64,000 nucleotides of DNA from Limnephilus marmoratus. Taxonomy: Eukaryota > Arthropoda > Insecta > Trichoptera > Limnephilidae. A model generated the notes under the pieces. That model was not told where the DNA came from and did not search any database. It saw nothing but the letters and a program-made list of their open reading frames with translations. A program made the position numbers and the translations under genes. Location of the stretch: assembly GCA_917880885.1 (NCBI GenBank), contig OU862919.1, positions 13,844,001-13,908,000 on the forward strand, read 5' to 3'. Below, one piece after another: positions 22,700 to 61,317 of the stretch; the first letter of the stretch is position 1, and each line of letters opens with the position of its first letter.

Positions 22700-23150
22700 A
22701 AAATAAAATTATTTTGACATGTTTAGTTCAAAAATAATAAAGTCGTATGTCAAAATATATGTAGGTACCTATTCAATTTCACGTATTATGTTTATGGTTT
22801 ATGTGTTGCCAGCTGTAATTTGTTTAACATTGCTATGTAAGAAAGAAGGCAATATTAATTTCATAAAATAATAATACAACGTGGATTCAATCCAGATTCC
22901 CATGGGAATTATATCAACGAGCGAGATCAACAAACAACAAACCCGTTAGGAGCTCATACGGAGTGTAGCAGACACGAGAATATAATTATTATTTAATTAG
23001 GGGAACCTGGGACAGAACGGAGTACCTAAATTTTGATTATAATTTGAGAGAGTTTTAAAGTAATTTCACCATTATTTATTAATTTGTACTTTTATTTAAG
23101 GGTGTAAGGTTTAAAAAGCGAAAAAAGGCATATTTTCATTTTTTTTAGAT
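22700..23150. other. Gene-free stretch
   Basis: AT-rich; nothing recognised. Confidence 0.3.
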
Positions 23151-23159
23151 ATTTTTTTT

Positions 23160-23460
23160 ATTTATTTATCTATGTAAGGTATTTTTACATTACATTATTC
23201 GATGCCTGTCTCACTAAGGTATACCTGTGTTGAGACAGGCGTAAAGGTACATAAATTAATATCATACATAAGGATATTTAATTATAACATAAGAATATTT
23301 AAGGTAAAATACATACTGATTTATACAATTAAAATAGAAAGATGATTTAAATTGTGGGTAAATACCATAAAGAGAGCATTATACAGATGAAGGAAGAGAT
23401 GAATAAAGTAGTTCCTGTCAAATCTTTGTAGGGAGTTATATTATACATATAGGATTTTAC
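23160..23460 (-). repeat. LINE 3' UTR with conserved hairpin, minus orientation
   Basis: Inverted relative of 6995-7260. Hairpin arms are GCCTGTCTC (23204-23212) and GAGACAGGC (23232-23240). Confidence 0.5.
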
Positions 23461-23734
23461 TATTTTAATTTTTTTAATATGGGTAAGGACATAAGTAAGT
23501 TGGTAATTCAGTCTATTTTACAGATATGAATAACGTTGGTTTATTTATTTCATATACACATTATAGTATGACATCCGAAGTATCTTTGAAAAATTATATA
23601 TTAATATTTATATATTAATAAATAAGTCCGTGAGACCGAATCTCCGGAGGCACCTCGAAAAAAAGATGTTATGAGGTGAACAAATCATCATAACACGTTA
23701 CCGGATCATTTGAAACAAAAAAAATCAAAATGCA

Positions 23735-23835
23735 GATACGTTTTAAGATTTTCATTCCATCATCAGGGCAGATCCAGATGCCGGATCTGCTTTGATGATG
23801 GACACTGCAACGCTGTCCGAAACGTTGGCTAAAGA
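23735..23835. repeat. Palindromic segment with hammerhead-like motif
   Basis: CCATCATCAGGGCAGATCC is mirrored by GGATCTGCTTTGATGATGG. The right arm runs on into GGACA...TGTCCGAAACG, i.e. a TGATGA box, a short stem and a GAAAC box as in hammerhead ribozymes of Penelope-like elements. The C that normally opens the CUGANGA box is changed to T. Confidence 0.45.
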
Positions 23836-23849
23836 AGGAGGTAGCACAA

Positions 23850-24460
23850 CACGGCATAACACCCCAAAAACAAATAACGAAAGTCGAAATGCGTTTAAAG
23901 GGTGTATTTTTTCCCAGGTAGTCAGGAAGAGTTTTTTGATTTTTTTTGCAGCATGTTGAAGTCAAAAATGTAATTTTTGTTAAAAATTTTCGGTGAATTT
24001 GTTATTATAAAATGGTAAAAAAAACTCTTCCTGACAACCTGTTGATTTATGTGTAGAAATAGTGTACAAAATTTCAAGAGGATCGGTCAAGTAGATTTTG
24101 TGTTATGTTATGATGTTCACGAACTACAAAAAATTGTTTGCGAGAAAATCGATTTAAAGATTTTTATATTCGAAATATACTTGAATCGAGCATGAGGGAC
24201 GGTCGCTTAAAGCGCTGTATCTTTTTTAGTTTTGCTCCGATTTACTTGAAATTTTGACACAATACTCTCGACATGTTGAACATCCCGAAAAAAGGTTTTA
24301 AAACCTTACCCCCCTTAACAAAGCAACTAAAGCTAAACTTATCAAAATTTAAAATTACTTTTGTGGATGTTATCAACATTTGTGTCTGAAAAAATGAGGA
24401 AAATGACAAAGATTGACGGTAATACTTAGTGTGTTACTTATTTGTGAAAAATAGTATCAA
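23850..24460. other. Gene-free AT-rich stretch
   Basis: No motif or repeat partner was recognised in the window. Confidence 0.3.
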
Positions 24461-24463
24461 GCG

Positions 24464-24601
24464 ATTATATATTACATATGATGTCATTGCCAATCCCGGT
24501 TACTTTGTCCCGGTGACTAGCTATTACTGGATGACAGTGGATCCGAGGAAAGGGCTACTTTGGAACCAGTTCCTATTGGATTTATAAAATGGTCACCATT
24601 G
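24464..24601 (+). repeat. Direct repeat, left copy
   Basis: About 140 bp shared with 25858-26001, including GTCCCGGTGACTAGCTAT, GATGACAGTGGATC and GGAACCAGTTCCTATT. Confidence 0.75.
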
Positions 24602-24734
24602 TTGTAATCACGCGACTATATAAATTATTATAAAAAACACATTTTTTGATACAATATAGAACACATAACTCGAGCATTAATAATTTCACCGAGAATCTGA
24701 AATCATAATATAAATACAAATTGTTGTCGAAAAG

Positions 24735-25857
24735 CATTTATTGTGGGCGATATTAATATCGATGTATCTGATAAATTTGAAAACAATAGAAATAAAGAAA
24801 AAACTGTATATACCTATCTCAACACATTAAGATGAAGCGATACTAAATAATGCAAAATCATACAAAATCATATGTTTTTGTTTTGAAAATTTGATAGCTT
24901 AGAAGTATTATAGATGCTTCAATTAAATACTGTGTATAGAACATACCTTGGCCCTTAAAAATATCGGTCATTTTTTTAATAAGTCTTTTAATAAGCCTTT
25001 AAAAAAATAAATTATAAGGTCTTTAAAAAACACTTTCAAGTCCAAACTCTCCTATTTATAAACCCCTTTTCGGATTTCGTTTTATTGTATAATGTGGCAA
25101 ATTTAGTTTCTTTTATGATAATCGCAAAAAAATTGATATTTACGTCCGAACTTCACAAAATTAAATAAAATACGCATTTTCTCGTTGTTATTTTTGACAT
25201 CAATCAATACGGCCCGCACTCTATGAATTTGGATTCTTGGAAGTGATCCTTGGCTTGGGCACAAGAACCATGCACTGGGCAACACCTTTTTCGTTTCAGT
25301 GACGCCCCAACCGGCGCCGGAGACAGTCGTGTTACTCCGCGTCGCTTAGTTTCGTGAAATCAATTTTAAATTACAGTTTTCTTACAATAAACAATGCGTA
25401 AAACAGGAATTTATATTTTTTACAGGCCTTTACGAAATCAACCTGTAAAAAAAAATCTCAAATACCTTTTCCAACCTTTCTAAAAGCTTTTTTTCAGTAT
25501 TTTTAAACTCCTCCCATAAAGGGCGTGAATTCCGATTTCGATTTTTTCCTGAACTATTGGATCGCCTTAACGGAACTAAATTTTAAACCATGTGTGAAAA
25601 AATATACGAGAGAATGTCTTGGACAAGGCCATCATGTATTGATCATATCTGGTGTAATACTAATGAAACTGAAAAAATAAAATCAATTATTTGGAAAAAT
25701 AATATTACTGATCATCACACATGCATTGTAGCCTTTAAAACTGACAAAATAGATGTGAATAATTACTCCCGCAATAATTTTCCAAAAACTTTTATTAATT
25801 ACGAAAAATTACAACAAAATCTTAACGTTGAAAATTGGGAAACTGTTCTATCCTTTA
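24735..25857 (+). pseudogene. Decayed LINE endonuclease segment
   Basis: AFIVGDINIDVSDKF (about 24740) is the GDxNID box of an APE-type endonuclease. SCIDHIWCN and NNITDHHTCIVAF (25626-25735) are its later blocks ending in the DH motif. The parts lie between two direct repeats, with about 0.7 kb of unrecognised sequence between them. Confidence 0.6.
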
Positions 25858-26001
25858 ATATATTACACATGACGTCATGTCCCGGTGATTTTGTCCCGGT
25901 GACTTTGTCCCGGTGACTAGCTATCAATGGATGACAGTGGATCGAGGAACGGGCTATTTTTGGAACCAGTTCCTATTTGATTTAAAAAATGGTCACCATT
26001 C
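25858..26001 (+). repeat. Direct repeat, right copy, with GTCCCGGTGACTT triplication
   Basis: Partner of 24464-24601. It starts with three tandem GTCCCGGTGA units and ends 122 bp before the first esterase exon. Confidence 0.75.
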
Positions 26002-26055
26002 TCATCAACATTAACTGGGCGAAGCCGAACCAAAGCCGCCCGCAGGGCCTAGCCC

Positions 26056-26072
26056 CCCCCCCCCCCCCCCTC
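26056..26072. repeat. C homopolymer, about 17 bases
   Basis: Uninterrupted C run about 55 bp before the exon 1 acceptor. Confidence 0.9.
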
Positions 26073-26123
26073 CTAGCTACGATGTAATGCATATTCACTG
26101 ATTTTTTGTTTTCAATTTTTTAG

Positions 26124-54267
<28,144 letters not shown>

Positions 54268-54269
54268 AC

Positions 54270-54690
54270 AAACATTTCATAGCACATTTAAACAAATCAT
54301 GTTTTGAGTGGTCTTTTTTTTTGTTTGTAAATTAATGTTTTATGTAGAACAAAATAGCACTAACATGACTTTTATACCAAAAAAAAAACAATTATATATT
54401 TGTGTTGATTTTCACTTTTGTAAAATAATGAGGCCGTCTCCTAAATTTTATTTTTATTTTGATGACAATGTAATATATAAAGAGTTATATTATTATTAAT
54501 GATAGTAAAATTAGTTTTTCAATATCTCTAAAAATGACAAAGTTGTGAGCTTTCAAAGTGAACAATGGGTCTCGTGGCGACGACACATATTCGTTATTTT
54601 CCAAAAATTCAAATTCTAATTAATATGAAACATTAGTAAAAAATGTGAAATTTTGTTGTAGGAGACGACCTCATTCTGTGTGTGGTTGTT
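54270..54690. other. 3' flank of the esterase
   Basis: AT-rich, presumably including the 3' UTR. Only weak variants of a polyadenylation signal (AATATA) are seen. Confidence 0.35.
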
Positions 54691-54697
54691 ATTGTAA

Positions 54698-55229
54698 TGC
54701 CGGGGCCAGAAATAAGTTCAAAGAAGTGATCACTTCTTTGAAGACTTTGCTCACACATTTGGTCACATATTGTTGTATCTGCCAGATATGTGTTCAAAGA
54801 TTTGATCACTCCTTTGAGCTCACAGTTTTCAAATAGACTTCACAAAACATGGGCGACGATTTGGTCGACACAGTTTGTTATTTGGATTTTTATGCCCTTT
54901 ATGTTTCGGATCCCACATATCTGACTCTCCTTGCATCAACTCTATAGACTCGAAAATGCTCTCATTATTCCACTCCATCATTAGTTCGTTTTGTTGTTTA
55001 CGCATGACATCTCTCCACTCCACGGCGACGCTAGCGCAACTGGGCTTCGTGCAGTGTGGCAGGCACACCAACATTTGGACTTTGATCCCTTCGCTGTGCG
55101 CTAAAAAACCGACACGGAACGGCAAAGCGCACTTAAGTGATCAAATATGTGACAACAGTATAAAATGCCCGTGCCATGCATGTGAACACTTATTTGATCA
55201 CTTCTTTGAACTCATATCTGGCACCGGCA
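54698..55229. mobile_element. PIF/Harbinger-type element
   Basis: TIRs TGCCGG(G)GCCAGAAATAAGTT and (inverted) TGCCGGTGCCAGATATGAGT continue through CAAAGAAGTGATCA. Flanks are TAA on both sides (54695-54697, 55230-55232), matching the 3-bp TWA target of this superfamily. Length 532 bp, beginning 430 bp after the esterase stop. Confidence 0.8.
54829..55125 (-). pseudogene. MADF-domain fragment
   Basis: The frame ends in NNESIFESIELMQGESDMWD followed by PKHKGHKNPNNK, which matches the start of a MADF (Myb/SANT-like) domain (..LI..V...P.LWDP.H..YKN). PIF/Harbinger elements commonly encode such a DNA-binding partner protein. Only the N-terminal half remains. Confidence 0.55.
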
Positions 55230-55440
55230 TAATGAAGTGCTGAATTACCTTCCCTGATTTTTCAGTGTGCTGAAGATTGTTATAGATTACTAAATCAACT
55301 GTGTAAATATCGATATAAGCTCTCTGATATGATGATAAATTATTCAGATTTTAAATTGCTGAATATAAAGGTTACTTTGCAACCTAAATTGGAAAATTCA
55401 TGCTGCTGGCAGTGTAACAATAATGAAATAAAAAATTTAG

Positions 55441-56340
55441 GTAGGTACCAGTTAAGGAGATTTAGATAAAAAAGTTATATTTTTAAAATATAGGTACTTC
55501 ATAAAAGCAAAAAAAATGTTTTAGCAAATTGATGTTATTGGGGAAAAATGTAAAATTTTACTGTGGGGTAGTTATTACTACAACTGGGTAATTCCGAAAG
55601 AAGCTTTTCTATTTACACAGAAAACCATACCTTCATATCTTCTCCAAAGAAAGATACAACACATTTTATGGTGAAGAATTGCCTAGTTGTAATAATGATC
55701 CTTAACTGGTGTAAAGGAGATTTAGATAAAAACAAAAAATTGTTTTGTTTTTAAAATAAAGGTACTTAATAAAAGCAAAAAAAATGTTTTAACGGATTGA
55801 TGTGTTATACAGAGTGTAACAGGACGTACCCGAGGGATTTTAACCATCGATTCCTGAGCATATTTGGAGAAAAAAATGTAAATGAAATTTTGGTCTCCGG
55901 TGATATTTTTGATGTTTTTTTAATTTATTTTTTCTACAAAAACACTAAAAAGTGGTAGGTATTGGACAGTTGGAGGTGGGGTGAGGGGTTGGTCGGTTAC
56001 TCGGCTGAGTGAGTAATGACAACAAGTGGAAGAATTTTTTTTTTTATTGAATTTGAAGAAAAAAAAAAGTGTCATAAAAAAGTCACCGGAGGTCATAAGT
56101 CATAAAATAGGCTCAGGAATCGATGGTTAAAATCCCTCGGGTACGTCCTGTTACACCCTATATGTTGGGGAAAAGGACAAAATTTTACTGTGGGGTAGTC
56201 ATTACTACAACTGGGTAATTCCGAAAGAAGTTTTTCCTATTTACACACAAAACCATACCTTCATATCTTCTCCAAAGAAAGACACAACACATTTTATGGT
56301 GAGGAATTGCCTAGTTGTAATAATGATTTTACATACCGTG
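55441..56340 (+). repeat. Tandem duplication (about 260-bp unit), second copy interrupted
   Basis: The first copy (55441-55703) and second copy (55704-56340 minus the insert) share GGAGATTTAGATAAAAA, TTTACTGTGGGGTAGT, ACAACTGGGTAATTCCGAAA and TTGCCTAGTTGTAATAATGA. A fold-back MITE splits the second copy. Confidence 0.85.
55808..56162. mobile_element. Fold-back MITE, TA target
   Basis: Arms of about 48 bp: ACAGGACGTACCCGAGGGAT and TTTAACCATCGATTCCTGAGC, mirrored at the right end. TA flanks suggest a Tc1/mariner-related transposase. Interior contains an A/T-rich non-coding loop. Confidence 0.85.
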
Positions 56341-56344
56341 TAAG

Positions 56345-57400
56345 GTATTAAAAGCACTTTGCAGAATACAAATTCAGAAAATCTAAATACAGAAACTTGT
56401 GTCTTTATAATAATATATTATATTATTTAAATAATTTTATAATGTGAACTACCAACTGATGGAGCGCAGTTTTAACGGTCATAATGCGCATTTGTTATGT
56501 TATTAATTCACTAACCCTTTGGGCACACAAAATATTTTATCCATCCACTTTCTCTTTTCGTTCTTCTATTTTTTATGTTTATTGTCTGTGACAAACAATA
56601 CTAATTTCGTTGGGAACAAAATACCACAACATAATGTGTATATATTTTCTTGTGTTTTATAATAATAACAAAATAATAGACATGAAAGAAGTACAATATA
56701 GATCAAAAATATCTTTTTCCCTTTGATTATATAATGTCTAGATAGAGTGTTGCGCTGTAATTCCGACAAAAACAACAGGCCAGATTTGAAACACCTGTGT
56801 GTGTGATACGCACACAAGTATGCATAACTTCTATTGTTTTACAAGCGCTCTATGTCACTGCAGGCGTGCTGAGTGATACCAGCTCCTGAGTATTTCCCAT
56901 AAAAGTGGGTAAAAAATGTTTCAATTTTGCGGGACCTATAATTCGTTTAATTTTGAATTCATTTAAGTAAGATAGTTTTCTACATATACCTAATGATATA
57001 AATGAAAAGAAAATCATTGTTAAAAGAGATTTATTTTTATTTGACTATTTTTAACAAATAAAGACAACGAAAATCATTAGAAACGGTTTTATTTAGTTAT
57101 ATAATAAAGACAAAATACATTATATAAATTAAGTTTTAAACAGTTTTTTAGAAAGAAATGTAATAATACTATAGATAATGTATTAAAAGAATGATAATAA
57201 TTTAATTTTATTTAAATAAAATTAAAAGTTTGAATAAAATTAAAAGTTTACTTGATACTTCACCAAACAAACCTGTCACATTTTTTGTAATTTTAATAGA
57301 TAAGTAAACAAATTTCGTATTCATAACTTTTTAAATATAGTGTCAATGCGAAGAATTTACAAACACTTTAACACAAAGACAAACTTTCACATTTATCATA
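56345..57400. other. Gene-free AT-rich stretch
   Basis: Nothing recognised on either strand; the minus frame 56566-56817 has no motif. Confidence 0.3.
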
Positions 57401-57955
57401 TTATTATATATAGTGTACTTTTGGGTAATTATTAAAAACCTATTTTAAAATTAACAATGCACTCGTGGGAAAATTTAATTTGAAGAACAGGCAACCCTGT
57501 AAACATGGCGTTGTCCTAAGACCAAATTACACTATTAAAACTGAATTGTTTCTTTAACTAAATGGTTATTTAAAGGTAGCTTACCGATGATAGGTAACAT
57601 TTTTAATTGTTTTCAATCATCCTTTTTAATTCCTGCACACTGTTATAGCGCAAATCGTCATTTTCAAATGTCACACAACAAGTGTTTACTACACAACGAT
57701 AGTGTCGCCACTGAGCGGACAGGACGAGCTTATGAGCCAACGGTTGGCTGATATTTTTTTTGGCGTTTCGTCGCTCGAGCGCTCTATCTAGACATTATAT
57801 AATCAATGATTATTAGATATAGTGTACTTTTGGGTAATTATTAAAAACCTATTTTAAAATTAACAATGCACTCGTGGGAAAATTTAATTTGAAGAACAGG
57901 CAACGCTGTAAACATGGCGTTGTCCTAAGACCAAATTACACTATTAAAACTGAAT

Positions 57956-58817
57956 AGGCCACTTGCATCACAATTTTTTAAATTTTTTTCCGGTTTAGGC
58001 AAATATTCTAAGACATTCTGTATTTTTTTTTTTTTTTTAATCGTATTTTTGAAACCCTGGGGATTTTTTGAAAATTTCAATACGAAAAATCAGACCATTT
58101 TTTATAAACCGGAAAGACGGGACATAATTTTATAGGTGTGAAAAAACGAAAATTACATAGCCGAAAATCATTTTTAAAAAAAAGAACGTTTTCCACACGA
58201 ATGGCACAGGAGAATAACGAGGCATACCAAAAATATTACATCTCATAAATATTTTTTTCCTTGATCCATCTTATTGATCATGAATCATTATAATGTACAG
58301 CGTCTATATTACTAAATTCAATGTAATATACTTGAACTTGTAAATTGTAATAATAATAAGAATATTATAAAATTTTATTTTGTTAAAATCAGCACCATAA
58401 TCATTATACCTCTAAAACATGTACCGACATCCTCTTCACGTTCTGAAGAGAACCCCGTAGCCATTAATTGTACGGGGTTCTCTTCAGAACATCTGTCAAA
58501 AAATCAAACCAAATGATAAGTTCGCAGAGAACAAACAATAAATCTAGTGAACGAATTCAAAAATTCGCCTGAAATCAAAGTGATGCCATATAAAAAAATA
58601 AATCAGTGTGGAATTTTATAAAATTAATAGGAACATTTTCGGCGACGGGACATTTTCATGTAGTGACGTCACGAGCCCAAATAATGGATTTATTTATTTA
58701 AAAATAAAAAAAAACTGTACATTTCGATAACTTTTTACTAACATTTTCGTAATCTTAGTAAAAAACTCTATCCACACGATTTTTTCCAAGTCGTTATGAA
58801 GTCCATGCAAGTGGCCT
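57956..58817. mobile_element. 862-bp insertion, TIR AGGCCACTTGCAT
   Basis: Perfect 13-bp TIRs AGGCCACTTGCAT and ATGCAAGTGGCCT. Comparison with the empty site in copy A (CTGAATTGTTT) shows a 2-bp AT duplication. No transposase. It contains a 20-bp-arm hairpin. Confidence 0.85.
58440..58490. repeat. Perfect hairpin, 20-bp arms
   Basis: GTTCTGAAGAGAACCCCGTA and its exact reverse complement flank an 11-nt loop. Confidence 0.95.
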
Positions 58818-59241
58818 ATTGTTTCTTTAACTAAATGGTTATAAAGGTAGCTTACCGATGATAGGTAACATTTTTAGTTGTTTTCAATCGTCCTTTGTAA
58901 TTCCTGCACACTGTTATAGCGCAAATCGTCATTTTCAAATGTCACACAACAAGTGTTTACTGCACAACGATAGTGTCATCACTTAGTGGACAGGACGAGC
59001 TTATGAGCCAACAGTTGGCTGATATTTTTTTTGGCGTTTCGTAGCTCGAGCGCTCTATCTAGACATTATATAATCAAAGCTTTTTCCAAATGCTTGTTTA
59101 ACAACAGAACTACCTTAGAGATAAATGTCCTCTGAAAACAAGGCTTTTTAATACATATTACTCATAAAATAAATTATTTCTAATTAATTACAAAAAAAAT
59201 TTGATTACTCCAATAATTCATAGATTAAAACCACTTAAGCC

Positions 59242-59351
59242 GCATTCTTATCTGCGAGCTATAACCATAACCTCTTTACGGTTACAGTTCACACTCCTTA
59301 CATAGTATGATTTTTGGTAATGGTAACGGTTACAGCTCGCAGATGAATACC
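59242..59351. mobile_element. 110-bp inverted-repeat MITE
   Basis: ATCTGCGAGCTATAACCATAACC at the left is mirrored by GGTAACGGTTACAGCTCGCAGAT at the right with few mismatches. Confidence 0.7.
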
Positions 59352-59354
59352 CCA

Positions 59355-59865
59355 ATCTCCTGATACCGCTATATGTCTATTAAGGTGGTTCTATCGGGAA
59401 GAACACTTAATTATTAGGAGGCAATTTAATAATTCCACAACAATGTTTGCGTGAACAATTCAAAAATACAACTGCATAAAAACATAATTTAAATGTATTT
59501 ATTACTTTATTGCAGCTCTGCGATGTGACAAAAATTCTTAAATTGATTGCGACCATGCCGTACAGGTAGACGGTTTGATTCCTGGTCAAGTTCAAACATT
59601 TATTTATTATATAATATTATCAAACCTGGCAAGGCTTGGGTTAAATAAATGACTAAGTGCAAAGAATAAACTTTGTTAAAGATTTTTTTTCAATTTTATA
59701 TATTACCCTTCTTGTCCTGCCTTCCCTAGTCACCTACAAATATTTTAGTGAAATCCCTGAAATTCTTCATTTGAATGATTCTATTGTTTCTCCTCAAGTT
59801 GCCGTGAAATAAATTTTTCTTAAAAAAAAAAACAATTTTTCAAGAGTTTCAAAGCATTCACAAAG
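59355..59865. other. Mostly unassigned
   Basis: Around 59550-59590, CGGTTTGATTCCTGG resembles a tRNA T arm and may be a SINE trace. Otherwise nothing recognised. Confidence 0.3.
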
Positions 59866-60236
59866 AAAATTGTCAAAAATTGCAAAGGGCTCTGTAATAA
59901 ACATTATTGTCAAAAATTGCAAAGGGCTTTGTAATAAACATTATTGTCAAAAATTGCAGAGCTCTGTAATAAACACTATTGTCAAAAATTGCAAAGAATT
60001 CTGTAAAAAAAAACTGAAATCCTTGAAAAAAATCTTCATTTGAATGGTTCGATTGTTTCTTATAAAGTTGCCGGACTATCAAATCTTCTCCACAACATTT
60101 TTCAAGAGTTTTCGAAGCATTCAAAAAAGCAAAGGGTCCTAATAAACATTATTGTCAAAAATTGCAAAGGGCTCTGTAATAAATATTATTGCCAAAAATT
60201 GCAAAGGGTTCTTTAATAAACATTATTGTCAAAAAT
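59866..60236 (+). repeat. Minisatellite, about 38-bp unit
   Basis: Units of the form ATTGTCAAAAATTGCAAAGG(G)CTCTGTAATAAACATT occur four times in 59866-60005 and about three times in 60127-60236. Between them, a CTTGAAAAA...TTTCAAGAGTTT segment repeats the left flank (59745-59865). Confidence 0.85.
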
Positions 60237-60269
60237 TACTACTTAGGTACATAATAAAACAATAATTGA

Positions 60270-61045
60270 TATTTTGAAGTGTTTTTTATTTTACCAACTC
60301 ATGCCAGACTATGCTGATGAAATTAAAACCAATTCTTTAATTAAATTAAAATCGCATTCACTTGGAATTCACCCACACGGTGTCATAAGAGACTATTATC
60401 ATTACTTCGTAATGCGAGATCATTTACTAATGGAATTGCAATACGAAGAACATATGAAGCACTTGTCCGCAGCATCCTGGAATACAGCTCCATTATTTGG
60501 GCCCCCTCTGAACAAAACCATATCCTAGAAATAGAAAGAGTGCAAAAAAAGGTGTATGCGTTATCTGTACATGAGGGAATATATATACTACCCATTCCTG
60601 TATCCATCGTTGTTCTTAACAGGAATGCTCGATCTTAATACCTTAGAAGCCCGCCGAAAAATATGTTTGGGGAAACATTTTTTTTAGCTGATCTCCGGTA
60701 CTGACTGAATCCACCTATGTTGAAGGAGCTTAACCTAGGTATATGTCCCTAACGCATATACTCGTGGGAGATCCCACGCACTTTTTTATGCTCCGAAAGC
60801 GAGAACTTCTTCCTTTCAGAATGCGCTATTATACAGAGCAATTCAACTGCTTAACGATTCTGCATTGAGCATCGACATCTTCAATGTTACCTATAGAGCT
60901 ATAGAGAGTTCAGTAACTATCTTTTGACATACGTCTCAACATAGTGAAACTGCCCCCTTGGACCTTTTTTCTCTTAAATTTTGTAATCTTCTCCGTAATA
61001 ATTTGGTGTATAACTGTTTTATGGAGAACCTGAAAAAATAAATAA
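60270..61045 (+). pseudogene. LINE RT C-terminal tail
   Basis: With a frameshift, the region 60430-60560 reads LVRSILEYSSIIWAPSEQNH followed by ILEIERVQKK, the block after the RT palm. LNTLEARRKICL follows near 60640. The tail ends in AAAAAATAAATAATC near 61045. Confidence 0.65.
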
Positions 61046-61317
61046 TCAGCTGTTGATGTGGTGTCATTTTATTTGTATCTGTGCCCTGTAGTTATAATAC
61101 TTCCAACTTCTGAAATTTCCCATACATTCTGATGGTAGTATGCCACACTGACGCCTCCTGGTGGCACGAGTTATGAGGTTAGTTTCCTTTCATACATTTT
61201 AATGGATTTTATGCATGATTATGCCGTGCTACACTAGTGTTCAGAGTTGCCAGCCAATACAAGTGAATACTGCCAATATTTTACTGGAATAATAATAATA
61301 ATATTAGTATTCTAGGG

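Larger units (their letters stand above)
57408..59070 (+). repeat. Tandem duplication (about 409-bp unit), second copy interrupted
   Basis: Copy A 57408-57816 and copy B 57817-59070 share GTGTACTTTTGGGTAATTAT, AACATGGCGTTGTCCTAAGA and GGACAGGACGAGCTTATGAG with few differences. Copy B holds an 862-bp insertion. Confidence 0.9.

Noticed and set aside
59866..60236. Tandem repeats with an open minus-strand frame
   Set aside because: A minisatellite with a unit length that is not a codon multiple in all copies. The frame is fortuitous and no protein is claimed.
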